Assembly: GCF_000808575.1 (NCBI RefSeq)
Contig: NZ_JWLW01000014.1
Span: 93,763-157,762, forward strand
Direction of reading: 5' to 3'
DNA from: Alteromonas marina
GTDB lineage: Bacteria; Pseudomonadota; Gammaproteobacteria; Enterobacterales; Alteromonadaceae
Length of the DNA: 64,000 nucleotides
Positions 17,319-25,576 of the stretch are shown here, piece after piece. The notes under the pieces are model-generated. The model searched no databases. It saw nothing but the letters and a program-made list of their open reading frames with translations, and was not told the origin of the DNA. Position numbers and translations under genes: made by a program. Each line of letters opens with the position of its first letter. The stretch's first letter is position 1.

Positions 17319-18580
17319 TTAGAAATCCTCTCTGGCACAGGTTTAGTGTTTTCGTTTTTGCTGTACAAGAACAGTGCTAGGAAGAAACCGAAGTACATTA
17401 CCGTTGCAACTTGCGACGCAATGATTTTCCAGTTTTCTTGCGGTGTACCACCTAGGTAACCTAGGAAGATAAACACAATTGCAAACACGATAAGGTTTAC
17501 TTTGTGTAGGCCACAACGATAGCGCCATGACTTAACACGACCACGGTCTAACCAAGGCAGAGCAAATAGCGCAGCAATTGCACCGAACATCGCTAATACA
17601 CCGAATAGCTTATCAGGAACCGCTTTTAGTACAGCGTAGAACGGTGTGAAGTACCAAACAGGGAAGATATGCTCAGGTGTTTTAAGTGGGTTAGCAATTT
17701 CAAAGTTAGGGTGCTCTAGGAATTTACCGCCCATTTCAGGGGCAAAGAACAGCACGTAAGTGAACAATGCTAAGAATACACAGAACGCCACAAGGTCTTT
17801 AAGTACGATGTGTGGGAAGAACGGCAATACGTCATCAGCAATGTCGTACTTGCTTGTGTAGTATTCATGAATTTCATACTTCGTCTTTTCAGACTCAGGT
17901 AGTGAACCTTTCTTGTGCTTGATAGCGATACCATCAGGGTTGTTAGAACCCACTTCGTGAAGTGCAATAATGTGAAGGAACACAAGAATAACGATAACCA
18001 ACGGCAACGCAATAACGTGTAATGCGAAGAAGCGGTTTAGTGTTGCGCCAGAGATAACATAGTCACCTTGTAGCCAAATAACAAGGTCAGGACCAACAAC
18101 AGGAATAGCACCAAATAGTGATACGATTACCTGCGCCCCCCAGTAAGACATTTGTCCCCAAGGTAGAACGTAACCCATGAAAGCTTCTGCCATAAGCGCT
18201 AGGTAAATAAACATACCAAACACCCATAGAAGCTCACGAGGCTTCTGGTAAGAGCCGTAAATCATGCCACGGAACATGTGTAGATATACCACAATAAAGA
18301 ACGCTGATGCGCCAGTACTGTGCATGTAACGAATGATCCAACCGTAGTCGATCTCACGCATGATGTATTCAACAGAAGCAAATGCGCCTTCTGAAGATGG
18401 AACGAAGTTCATGGTCAACCAAATACCAGTAACAATCTGGTTCACCAAAACGATAGTTGCTAGAAAACCGAACACATACCAGAAGTTCATGTTCTTTGGA
18501 GCAGGATATTGAAGAGCGTGCATATTCGCAACGCGCATCATTGGGATGCGCTCTTCAATCCAACCTAGGAAAGCATTCAT
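17315..18580 (-). CDS. petB: Cytochrome b subunit of the bc1 complex
   Basis: Di-haem membrane core of ubiquinol-cytochrome c reductase, carrying the quinol-oxidising and quinone-reducing sites. The expected histidine pairs appear (YMHSTGASAFFIVVYLHMFRG, then LNRFFALHVIALPLVIVILV) with the PVWYFTPFYAVL motif (PEWY-like). There are about eight membrane helices. I use the ATG at 18580 (421 residues, MNAFLGWIEERIP), which lies one base after the petA stop; a longer frame from 18628 would run into petA. Confidence 0.95.
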   Translation of the reverse strand: MNAFLGWIEERIPMMRVANMHALQYPAPKNMNFWYVFGFLATIVLVNQIVTGIWLTMNFVPSSEGAFASVEYIMREIDYGWIIRYMHSTGASAFFIVVYLHMFRGMIYGSYQKPRELLWVFGMFIYLALMAEAFMGYVLPWGQMSYWGAQVIVSLFGAIPVVGPDLVIWLQGDYVISGATLNRFFALHVIALPLVIVILVFLHIIALHEVGSNNPDGIAIKHKKGSLPESEKTKYEIHEYYTSKYDIADDVLPFFPHIVLKDLVAFCVFLALFTYVLFFAPEMGGKFLEHPNFEIANPLKTPEHIFPVWYFTPFYAVLKAVPDKLFGVLAMFGAIAALFALPWLDRGRVKSWRYRCGLHKVNLIVFAIVFIFLGYLGGTPQENWKIIASQVATVMYFGFFLALFLYSKNENTKPVPERISK

Positions 18581-18581
18581 A

Positions 18582-19214
18582 TTACACGGCCTCCGCTTCT
18601 GAACCGATGATGATGTTATTGTCATCAACGAATTGATATGGCGGTACGACCAGGTTCAACGGTGCAGGAACGTTTTGGAATACACGTCCAGCCATGTCGA
18701 ATTTCGAACCGTGGCACGGGCAGAAGAATCCATCTGGAACGCCTTCAACCACTTCTTCAAATGCACCGTCTTTAAGATGCTGTGGAGAACAACCCAGGTG
18801 AGTACAGATACCAACAAGGATAAGGTACTCTTCCTTCATTGAACGGAAACGGTTTTGAGCAAAGGCAGGCTGCTGCTCAGCTTCAGAGTTAGGATCTTTC
18901 AGCTTATCTTCGTGCGCGCCTAGTTCTTCAAGAATTTCAGGCGTACGACGTACAATCCATACAGGCTTGCTTCGCCACATTACACGTACTAATTGTCCAG
19001 GTTCAATCCCGCTGATATCTACTTCAACGTCAGCACCAGCGGCTTTCGCTTTGGCGCTCGGATTCCAGGACGCAATAAAAGGCACAGCAGCACCAACGAC
19101 ACCTACACCACCAACTACCGACGTGGCAACGGTCAAGAACCGACGACGAGTGTTGTTTTCTGGCTGGTTTTCATTGTGTGCAGACTCTGTTGCATCTACA
19201 GATACATTGCTCAT
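18582..19214 (-). CDS. petA: Rieske iron-sulfur subunit of the bc1 complex
   Basis: 2Fe-2S protein that takes an electron from ubiquinol. An N-terminal twin-arginine-like segment (NTRRRFLTVATSVVGGVGVV) doubles as the membrane anchor. The cluster ligands sit in CTHLGC and CPCHGS. It has 210 residues. The start at 19214 (MSNVSVDATES) is 6 bp inside a longer frame; it is better spaced from the upstream GGAG. It is the first gene of petABC. Confidence 0.95.
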   Translation of the reverse strand: MSNVSVDATESAHNENQPENNTRRRFLTVATSVVGGVGVVGAAVPFIASWNPSAKAKAAGADVEVDISGIEPGQLVRVMWRSKPVWIVRRTPEILEELGAHEDKLKDPNSEAEQQPAFAQNRFRSMKEEYLILVGICTHLGCSPQHLKDGAFEEVVEGVPDGFFCPCHGSKFDMAGRVFQNVPAPLNLVVPPYQFVDDNNIIIGSEAEAV

Positions 19215-19651
19215 CCACATTTCTCCAGGTTTGGATAATTATGATGTGTAACCCAAGCTTATACTGGTTTTATCACGCTTGCGTCATGCATCATATGGCT
19301 TGTCATGACAGCGACGTAACAGCAAAAATTTACTGATTTACGAAGTCACGAAAGTTTTCAAAATTTTCGACCGCAAATGATAAAAGAAAAGCCCTTATAA
19401 ACACAAGGTTTTACTGATATTTAAGCGACAATTTAATTCAAAAGGTGTGTTTAGGTGTAGTGAGGGAAAGGCCTAAAATCAAGGTTTTGAAGAATATTTG
19501 GTAAGATAACACCAGCAAATTAAACCTTTGTTATGAATTGTAGAGGCTTGAAGACTTTACTGAATGTGGGACGCAGGCAACTTGTAATAGAAAAAAAGCA
19601 ATAAAAAACCCGGCATAAGCCGGGTTTTTTGCAATACAAAAAACGTAAAAA
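19215..19651. other. Intergenic region between petA and rpsI
   Basis: 437 bp holding the upstream region of petABC and the rpsI terminator (19603-19630). An open frame at 19531-19863 is a shadow of the rpsI region. I recognise no further gene or conserved RNA. Confidence 0.4.
19603..19630 (-). terminator. Rho-independent terminator of rplM-rpsI
   Basis: A-rich left flank, stem CCCGGC/GCCGGG with a four-base loop (ATAA on the plus strand), then a run of T on the minus strand, 21 bp after the rpsI stop. The flanks AAAAAA/TTTTTT extend the pairing to 12 bp. Confidence 0.9.
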
Positions 19652-20044
19652 TTAACGCTTTGAGAATTGTGGACGCTTACGCGCTTTGTGTAGACCAACT
19701 TTCTTACGTTCAACGCGACGTGCGTCACGAGTAACGAAGCCAGCTTTACGAAGTGCTGGACGTAGTGCTTCATCATACTCCATAAGAGCACGAGTAAGAC
19801 CGTGACGGATTGCACCCGCTTGACCGTTAGAACCACCGCCTTTAACAGTGATGTATACGTCAAACTTTTCAGTCATTTCAACAAGTTCAAGTGGCTGACG
19901 AACAACCATGCACTCTGTTTCACGACCAAAGTACTCGTCAAGAGCGCGTTGGTTTACTTTAATGCTACCTGTGCCTGGACGTAGGAACACACGAGCAGTA
20001 GAACTTTTGCGGCGGCCTGTGCCGTAGTATTGAGTATCTGCCAT
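19652..20044 (-). CDS. rpsI: 30S ribosomal protein uS9
   Basis: Small-subunit protein whose basic C-terminal tail reaches the P-site tRNA. It is 130 residues long, the same as E. coli. It shows [38 protein letters not shown] and the tail [11 protein letters not shown]. It lies 12 bp after rplM. Confidence 0.97.
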   Translation of the reverse strand: MADTQYYGTGRRKSSTARVFLRPGTGSIKVNQRALDEYFGRETECMVVRQPLELVEMTEKFDVYITVKGGGSNGQAGAIRHGLTRALMEYDEALRPALRKAGFVTRDARRVERKKVGLHKARKRPQFSKR

Positions 20045-20056
20045 GTTAATAGCTCC

Positions 20057-20485
20057 TTAAATGTCCAAAACTTGTGGTTGCTGTGCGGTGTGCTTGTGCT
20101 CTGCACCTGCGTAAACTTTCATTTTACGGAACATTGCGCGACCTAGAGGGCCTTTTGGCAACATGCCTTTAACTGCTTTTTCAATAACCATTTCTGGCTT
20201 GTGAGCAATTAGTTTTTCAAAGTTTGTCTCTTTAAGACCACCTGGGTAACCAGAGTGCGCATAGTACATTTTGTCTTGCGCTTTACGGCCTGTTACCGCA
20301 ACTTTCTCAGCATTGATTACTACGATGTAATCACCAGTGTCCACGTGAGGTGTGTACTCTGGCTTGTGCTTACCACGAAGGCGTAGTGCGATTTCAGAAG
20401 CCAAACGGCCTAGAGTTTTGTCTGTGGCGTCTACCACATACCAGTCACGTTGTACCGTTTCTGGCTTAGCAACAAAAGTTTTCAT
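20057..20485 (-). CDS. rplM: 50S ribosomal protein uL13
   Basis: Early-assembling large-subunit protein. With the ATG at 20485 it has 142 residues and begins [20 protein letters not shown], the same length as E. coli; a GTG 12 bp upstream is in frame but less likely. It shows [18 protein letters not shown] and [10 protein letters not shown]. It is the first gene of rplM-rpsI and has a leader of about 130 nt. Confidence 0.96.
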   Translation of the reverse strand: MKTFVAKPETVQRDWYVVDATDKTLGRLASEIALRLRGKHKPEYTPHVDTGDYIVVINAEKVAVTGRKAQDKMYYAHSGYPGGLKETNFEKLIAHKPEMVIEKAVKGMLPKGPLGRAMFRKMKVYAGAEHKHTAQQPQVLDI

Positions 20486-20628
20486 TTTCAAATTCACCCG
20501 AATAATATCGTCGTTACTGATTTCTGAACACCAGAAATCACCTTAAAATCAACACAATGACCCCTTCGAGCCGGCTGATTCTTCCACCTTCCCAAAGGTG
20601 GGCGTAACTGGGCAGGGCGCGAATTATA
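20486..20628 (-). promoter_or_regulatory. rplM promoter and leader with hairpin
   Basis: On the minus strand a perfect -10 (TATAAT, 20623-20628) predicts a start near 20616 and a leader of about 130 nt. The leader contains the hairpin CCACCTT/AAGGTGG (20584-20601). In E. coli, L13 represses its own operon through the leader; the position here would fit, but I cannot confirm the fold. Confidence 0.5.
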
Positions 20629-20757
20629 CAGGAATTGAAGGAAATGCGAACCCCTAATAACAAAAAATATGGATAAAATTCCATCATCTGCCGATGACAT
20701 AGAAACCGATTTGAGGTAACGTCAAAACGTTATATTTGGAACCGCTATAAAAACAAA

Positions 20758-21654
20758 ATGAAAATGTCTCGCTTCGTAGCTTCAATGATGATGCTACACA
20801 CGCTATTTATAGCCAGTGTAAATGCTGAGGAGTTAGTATATACACGTGCGTTTGCCGATGGTGATTATGGCAATTATCATGTAGCTGTGCTCAGTGCAGT
20901 TATCGCAGCAACACCAGAATACGGTGATGTTGCTTTAACCCCTCACCCCCATCCTATGAGTCAGAGTCGTCAGCTTGTTACTTTGCTAAAAGGCGATGCG
21001 GATGTAATGTGGAGTGTCACCAACAGTAACCGAGAGCAGCGTCTTCTGCCCGTTAAGTTACCACTGCTGAAAGGTTATTCAGGTTATCGCGTATTGGTGA
21101 TTAACCCTTCTGAGCAGTCCAGTTTTGCCCAACAAACCGGCGAAGCATTAAAGCAATCAACCATGGTTCAAGGCGCAGACTGGCCAGATTTAAGTGTACT
21201 TAAAGCAAATGGCTATAACGTAAGTGGTGAAGATTGGAGCCTTTGGTTCCATTCTATGTACTCTATGGTAGATAAGGGGCTAGTTGACGCTTTCCCCAGA
21301 AATATCATAGAAGTACACCTCGATTTAGAACGCCATAAAGATAAGCATATCTCTTTAGAGCAGTTCCACCTATTAAAATACCCCAACTATGAGTACTTTT
21401 TTGTTAGCCCAGATAACCCTGCCCTCGCGAATAGATTGAGATTAGGTCTTATCAGAATTCTAGACGGTGGAGAACTCGAACGTATCTTCGATAGCTTCGA
21501 AGGGCACAGAAAAGCAGAAATGCTTGCCGATGCTGAAAGTAGAAAAATTCACGAACTCGGCAACCCAACAATACCTTATAAACTAGATTACGCGCGGTGG
21601 GATAAATACAAAGATTTAGCAATACGCGCGCTCGAAAAAGAGATGTCAGAGTAA
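20758..21654 (+). CDS. Periplasmic substrate-binding-like protein of unknown role
   Basis: 298 residues with a signal peptide of about 1-23 (ending SVNA before EELVY). The mature protein looks like a type-2 periplasmic binding fold without a clear ligand signature: segments such as DADVMWSVTNSNREQRLLPV, LLKGYSGYRVLVIN and LGLIRILDGGELERIF. No transporter genes are adjacent. It ends 74 bp before a two-component regulator gene and its stop codon overlaps one arm of an inverted repeat around that gene's operator. It might bind a ligand for the neighbouring kinase, but that is inference. Confidence 0.75.
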   Translation: MKMSRFVASMMMLHTLFIASVNAEELVYTRAFADGDYGNYHVAVLSAVIAATPEYGDVALTPHPHPMSQSRQLVTLLKGDADVMWSVTNSNREQRLLPVKLPLLKGYSGYRVLVINPSEQSSFAQQTGEALKQSTMVQGADWPDLSVLKANGYNVSGEDWSLWFHSMYSMVDKGLVDAFPRNIIEVHLDLERHKDKHISLEQFHLLKYPNYEYFFVSPDNPALANRLRLGLIRILDGGELERIFDSFEGHRKAEMLADAESRKIHELGNPTIPYKLDYARWDKYKDLAIRALEKEMSE

Positions 21655-21701
21655 AACACTAAACACTTAAGGTTTTCTTAAGGTCTCTCGTTTAGTGTTT
21701 T
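21653..21701. repeat. 12-bp perfect inverted repeat flanking the regulator-gene operator
   Basis: AAAACACTAAAC (21653-21664) is the exact inverse of GTTTAGTGTTTT (21690-21701). The 25-bp loop contains the CTTAAG box at 21666-21682. The left arm starts within the stop codon of the upstream gene and a T-rich stretch follows the right arm, so it may also act as a terminator. Confidence 0.8.
21666..21682 (+). promoter_or_regulatory. PmrA/BasR-type operator box 1
   Basis: Perfect CTTAAG-N5-CTTAAG direct repeat (spacer GTTTT), 46 bp before the regulator ATG at 21729. The same box recurs at 25512 and 28842. PmrA/BasR proteins bind this type of tandem half-site. Autoregulation of the adjacent two-component operon is the likely meaning. 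Confidence 0.8.
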
Positions 21702-21728
21702 GATTTGTTTTTTATCAATGAGTTTTTT

Positions 21729-22394
21729 ATGCGTGTACTGCTCGTAGAGGACGATAGGCCGTTGTCTGACGCCCTCGCCCTTTCACTAAAGAATGCCAAC
21801 TTCACGGTAGACTGTGTTTATTCAGGCGCAGATGCCCTTGCAACGCTTCGAGCGGGCCAAAGTGACATCGTCATTCTTGACTTGGGTTTACCTGACACAG
21901 ATGGCCTCGACGTACTAAAATCTATTCGAAAGAAAAACGCAACGCTTCCTGTGTTGATACTAACTGCACGGGATAAAACGCTAGACAAAATCTCTGGCTT
22001 AGATGCAGGCGCCGACGACTACTTACCAAAACCGTTTGAAATAGAAGAACTGTTAGCTAGGATTAGAGTACTTGAGCGTCGTCTGAGCACAGCATCTCAC
22101 ACCATTGTGAGTGTTAAGAATGTCAGCCTTGATACTGCCCATCATACGCTTACTATCGACAATCAAAACGTTCACTTACCTCGACGTGAACTCATGCTAG
22201 TAAAAGCGCTTATTGAAAACGCAGGGCGCATACTGAGTAAAGATCAGCTAGAGAATAAACTTTATGAGTGGGGAGAGGAAGTGGCAAGCAACACGATAGA
22301 AGTACACGTGAGTAATTTGCGTAAGAAAATGCCTCCTGAGTTTATTAAGACTATTAGAGGCGTCGGTTATTGCATTTCAAAATCGGGGGAGTGA
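21729..22394 (+). CDS. Two-component response regulator, PmrA/QseB-like (OmpR family)
   Basis: 221 residues. The receiver is complete: Glu7-Asp8-Asp9, phospho-acceptor Asp51 (VILDLGLPD), Thr79 and Lys101 (YLPKPF). The winged helix at about 127-218 has LPRRELMLVKALIENAG, VEVHVSNLRKKM-like IEVHVSNLRKKM and IRGVGYCI. I use the ATG at 21729 (MRVLLVEDD), not a frame opening at 21705. The kinase gene follows after one base. The PmrA-type boxes here and before two downstream operons support PmrA-like specificity. It is not proven to be an orthologue, so I give no symbol. Confidence 0.93.
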   Translation: MRVLLVEDDRPLSDALALSLKNANFTVDCVYSGADALATLRAGQSDIVILDLGLPDTDGLDVLKSIRKKNATLPVLILTARDKTLDKISGLDAGADDYLPKPFEIEELLARIRVLERRLSTASHTIVSVKNVSLDTAHHTLTIDNQNVHLPRRELMLVKALIENAGRILSKDQLENKLYEWGEEVASNTIEVHVSNLRKKMPPEFIKTIRGVGYCISKSGE

Positions 22395-22395
22395 A

Positions 22396-23685
22396 TTGTC
22401 TTCAATTCGCCGCTTTCTAATTCTTACACTGATCAGCGCGCTTGTTTTAGTGATATTTAGTGCAGCACTTAAAGGCTACCGCGCAACGCTGGGTATATCG
22501 AATACCTTGTTAGATAACGAGTTAGTTGAGCTATCCCGCGCAATCTCTTACGTAGATAGCGGCACCCGCACACAGCAACAGACACTTTTCTTCCAGGTAT
22601 GGAAACAAGGTAAGCTGGCCAGCTCATCTACTGACGCGCTAAGCACGCCGTTAACCAGCTTTTCCGAGGGCTTTTCTGAAGTAAACGCACTGGGCACACG
22701 TTGGCGGGTACATACCCGGTTTAACCCGAATAATGATAGCTGGTATATGGTGGCTCAACCCGTAAGTAGTCGCTTCACTTTAACTGACTCGCTAACTGTA
22801 GCCGCCATCACCCCTTTTATAATTAGTGTGCCTATTCTTGCACTCATTCTCTTTTTTGGCATTACTTGGGGACTATCGCCGTTAAAACACCTATCAAAAC
22901 TCCTTGCCAGCCGCCAGGGTAATGATTTTTCTACCATTGCGTTATCCCGTGAGCCCAGTGAACTTAGCCCTGTTGTTACTACGTTAAACACCATGTTCAC
23001 GCGACTGAATTCAGCGTTCGAACGAGAGCAGCAATTCGCATCCAATGCGGCGCATGAGCTTAGAACTCCGCTCAGCGTGATGAAAATAAACATTCACAAT
23101 ATAGCGAACGAGTTAGGTGAAAAAGGCCACGTATTGGCTCCCCTCAAAGCAGACACTGACAGAATGATCCACGCGGTAAACCAATTCCTTTTGCTTACTC
23201 GCACCAGTCCAGAAACGTTTGCAGAACAGCGAGAACCTGTAAATGTGCATGTGGTCTCGCAAGAGGTAATTAGTGACCTATACGGCGCTATAGAAAATAA
23301 AAACCAAGAAATAGCACTGGAAGGAGAAGAGGCCTGGTTGCTAAGTTCTCAATTTGTCCTTTACACCTTGCTTCAGAACTTAGTGAGCAATGCAAGTAAA
23401 TACTCTCCTAGCGGTGCACAAATAATAATTAGGATTGAACGACGGAAAAACGAACTAGCTTTAAGCGTCTGTGATTCTGGGCCAGGCATCCCTGCTGACC
23501 AGCGCGCTGTCGTGCTAAACCGGTTCAAAAGAGCATCTAACAGCTCGCCTCATTCGGGAAGCGGCTTGGGGCTAGCCATTGTAGAACAAATCGTTGTATT
23601 ACACGGGGCTGAGCTCTCTTTAGATGAAAGTTCGCTCGGGGGATTAGAAGTTAGGGTGGCATTTTCCAATGACTACATACTCTAA
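22396..23685 (+). CDS. Sensor histidine kinase, PmrB/QseC-like
   Basis: Partner of the preceding regulator; 429 residues from a TTG start with GGGGGAG just upstream. Membrane helix 1 is about residues 7-24, a periplasmic domain of about 100 residues follows, and helix 2 is about 133-156. The cytoplasmic part has the H-box (NAAHELRTPLSVMK), N-box (LLQNLVSNASKYSP), G1 (VCDSGPGIP) and G2 (GSGLGLAIV). The short periplasmic domain lacks an obvious PmrB-like Glu-X-X-Glu iron motif, so the signal is unknown. The end overlaps the next gene by 17 bp. Confidence 0.92.
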   Translation: MSSIRRFLILTLISALVLVIFSAALKGYRATLGISNTLLDNELVELSRAISYVDSGTRTQQQTLFFQVWKQGKLASSSTDALSTPLTSFSEGFSEVNALGTRWRVHTRFNPNNDSWYMVAQPVSSRFTLTDSLTVAAITPFIISVPILALILFFGITWGLSPLKHLSKLLASRQGNDFSTIALSREPSELSPVVTTLNTMFTRLNSAFEREQQFASNAAHELRTPLSVMKINIHNIANELGEKGHVLAPLKADTDRMIHAVNQFLLLTRTSPETFAEQREPVNVHVVSQEVISDLYGAIENKNQEIALEGEEAWLLSSQFVLYTLLQNLVSNASKYSPSGAQIIIRIERRKNELALSVCDSGPGIPADQRAVVLNRFKRASNSSPHSGSGLGLAIVEQIVVLHGAELSLDESSLGGLEVRVAFSNDYIL

Positions 23686-24034
23686 GATTTCTTTATTCTG
23701 CTTTTCAGCCCTTTGTGCTTTTTATACGCCCCTTGCGTTCGCCTTACCTGAAGTGGTGGTGGAAATTAAAGAGCACTTATTCTTTCCTCAGGAAGTGATT
23801 GTGCCTGCAGGGCAAAAAGTAAAACTAACCTTTGTTAATTTCGATGATACCCCCGAAGAAATAGATAGCTTTTCTTTGAACAGGGAAAAAGTGATATTTG
23901 CGAAAAGTCGAGGAACCATTTTTATTGGCCCATTAAAAGCCGGTGAGTATCCTTTTTTCGGCGAGTTTCACCCTAATAGCGCAGTAGGAAAGGTAATAGT
24001 TAAAAACAAAGAGGACACGCTGGATGCTAATTAA
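23669..24034 (+). CDS. Periplasmic cupredoxin-like protein (FTR1-partner type)
   Basis: 121 residues with a signal peptide of about 1-25 (ending AFA before LPEVV). A single cupredoxin fold covers about 26-115: EHLFFPQEVIVPAGQKVKL, then SRGTIFIGPLKAGEYPFFGE and FHPNSAVGKVIV. One or two His remain, but the Cys and Met expected of a type-1 copper site are absent. Proteins like this commonly accompany FTR1 iron permeases, and an FTR1-like gene follows with an 11-bp overlap. It overlaps the kinase gene by 17 bp, so expression is tied to the two-component system. A metal-binding role is inferred only. Confidence 0.8.
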   Translation: MTTYSKISLFCFSALCAFYTPLAFALPEVVVEIKEHLFFPQEVIVPAGQKVKLTFVNFDDTPEEIDSFSLNREKVIFAKSRGTIFIGPLKAGEYPFFGEFHPNSAVGKVIVKNKEDTLDAN

Positions 24035-24788
24035 TACTGTCGTTCTCTTCTTGCGTGATACCTTGCCCATATTCCTGCTCATTAGTGTATTGCTGGTGCT
24101 GCCGCGTGTATCTACGCTTGCCGTTGCGTGGCGGGTGTTGCTGCTGGTATTGCTCGCTGTATTTACCTACCCCCAGCTAGGACTGGTATCGCAGCTATCA
24201 GAAGGTGCCGGATTTGAGTATCTCAAATCAATTCTGTTTTTTATTGCGTGGTTGGGTATGTGCCTTGTTGTCCTTTTGCCGTCACGTATCTCAAATTGGT
24301 TCAGTCTAGGCCTCACCCTACTAGTAATAGGTATTGGCTTACCCAATTCGCTGCACTTTTTAGTTTATTTTGTTTCCGAGTTATCACGTAATAGTGATAG
24401 TACGTTATTACTCTTGGGCACTATCATTGGTCTGGGTATAAGTATTAGCATCGCGATTCTACTTAATATTTTGCTCACTCATTTTGTTAGCAAGCGAGCA
24501 ACATACTTTTTTGCAACCACATTTGTGGCAGCTCAAACCGCTAATATCGCATTACTATTGGAACAAACTGACACCTTCCCATCGCCAAGGCAGCTATGGG
24601 ATAGCAGCACAATAATTAGCGACAATAGCGAATATGGTCATCTTCTGAATTCTCTCGTTGGCTATGAGGCTACGCCCTCGACGAGCTATTTATTGGTGTT
24701 TTGCTTCGCACTTATCGTGCCTAATTTAATTGCTTTCTTTTCTTCAAAAAAGAGATTCTCTGATGAAATTCAGGAGGTCGCACAGTGA
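24024..24788 (+). CDS. FTR1-like multi-pass membrane protein with degenerate iron motifs
   Basis: 254 residues with about seven hydrophobic segments. The start (MLINTVVLFLRDTLPIFLLI) resembles FTR1-family permeases, where TM1 carries Arg-Glu-X-X-Glu; here the matching residues read RDTLP. The second such motif, expected in TM4, seems replaced by GLPNSLHFLVY. The position directly after a cupredoxin-like gene supports the family assignment. Loss of both acidic motifs argues against simple iron transport and for a sensing or altered-substrate role. The family call is tentative. Confidence 0.55.
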   Translation: MLINTVVLFLRDTLPIFLLISVLLVLPRVSTLAVAWRVLLLVLLAVFTYPQLGLVSQLSEGAGFEYLKSILFFIAWLGMCLVVLLPSRISNWFSLGLTLLVIGIGLPNSLHFLVYFVSELSRNSDSTLLLLGTIIGLGISISIAILLNILLTHFVSKRATYFFATTFVAAQTANIALLLEQTDTFPSPRQLWDSSTIISDNSEYGHLLNSLVGYEATPSTSYLLVFCFALIVPNLIAFFSSKKRFSDEIQEVAQ

Positions 24789-25486
24789 GAGGTTTTCTCC
24801 TTACTGCTATCGCATTATGCGCCGTGTTTTCAAGTAACGGTTATGCAGATAATTTTACCGTAGATAAGGTTTATCACCCTTATGTATTACCCTTTGAACG
24901 TGAGTTTGAGTGGCGACTTACCTCAAGACAAAATGACGATGGCAATGTTTTAATGCAACGCTTCTCATTCGGCCATGCACTTTCAGAATTTATGATCCTC
25001 GAGACATACCTTGTCGGTGCGCGGGACGAAAATGAAGATTTTGGCTTAGAAAGCTACGAAGTAGAGTTACGCTGGATGATGACTGAACAAGGGCGATACT
25101 GGGCTGACTGGGCAACGCTGTTTGAGCTGGAAAAGCAGCACAATACCGATGACTGGGAAGTTAAAGCGGGGATATTAACAGAAAAAGAATTTGGCCAATT
25201 CAGTTTAACAACTAACGTTAGCTTGGTGTACGAGTGGGGTCAAACTGTTGAGAATGAATGGGAAAGCGAATTTAAAGCCAAGTTTAGGTATCGCTGGATC
25301 CCTGAAGTACAACCTGGATTGGAAGTGTATGTAGCAGAGGACTTTATCGGGGTTGGTCCAGCATTCATGGGTATAAAACGCTTTGACCGACAGAAACAGT
25401 TAAAATGGGAACTGGGCTTTATTGCCGGACTAAATGGTGACAGTAAAGATCACACACTTCGAATGTCGTTGGAATACGAATTTTAA
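24785..25486 (+). CDS. Predicted outer-membrane beta-barrel protein, unknown function
   Basis: 233 residues with a signal peptide of about 1-21 (ending GYA before DNFTV). The mature part alternates polar and aromatic residues (EFEWRLTSRQ, VELRWMMTEQGRYWADW, FKAKFRYRW) and ends LRMSLEYEF, the terminal Phe of outer-membrane barrels. It overlaps the FTR1-like gene by 4 bp and closes the two-component operon. It may be the outer-membrane part of a metal-related envelope module. Confidence 0.72.
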   Translation: MRGFLLTAIALCAVFSSNGYADNFTVDKVYHPYVLPFEREFEWRLTSRQNDDGNVLMQRFSFGHALSEFMILETYLVGARDENEDFGLESYEVELRWMMTEQGRYWADWATLFELEKQHNTDDWEVKAGILTEKEFGQFSLTTNVSLVYEWGQTVENEWESEFKAKFRYRWIPEVQPGLEVYVAEDFIGVGPAFMGIKRFDRQKQLKWELGFIAGLNGDSKDHTLRMSLEYEF

Positions 25487-25494
25487 TGCAAGTT

Positions 25495-25547
25495 TGCACT
25501 TTAGCGCCTAACTTAAGCTTTCCTTAAGGTTCAACATTTAAAGTGCA
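25495..25547. repeat. 9-bp inverted repeat flanking operator box 2
   Basis: TGCACTTTA (25495-25503) is the exact inverse of TAAAGTGCA (25539-25547), and the operator box at 25512-25528 sits inside. The arrangement copies that of box 1 with different arm sequences. Confidence 0.65.
25512..25528 (+). promoter_or_regulatory. PmrA/BasR-type operator box 2
   Basis: Perfect CTTAAG-N5-CTTAAG (spacer CTTTC), 48 bp before the glycosyltransferase ATG at 25577, nearly the same distance as at box 1. Confidence 0.8.
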
Positions 25548-25576
25548 CGTCATTCGATGATTTACCAAATATTCTT

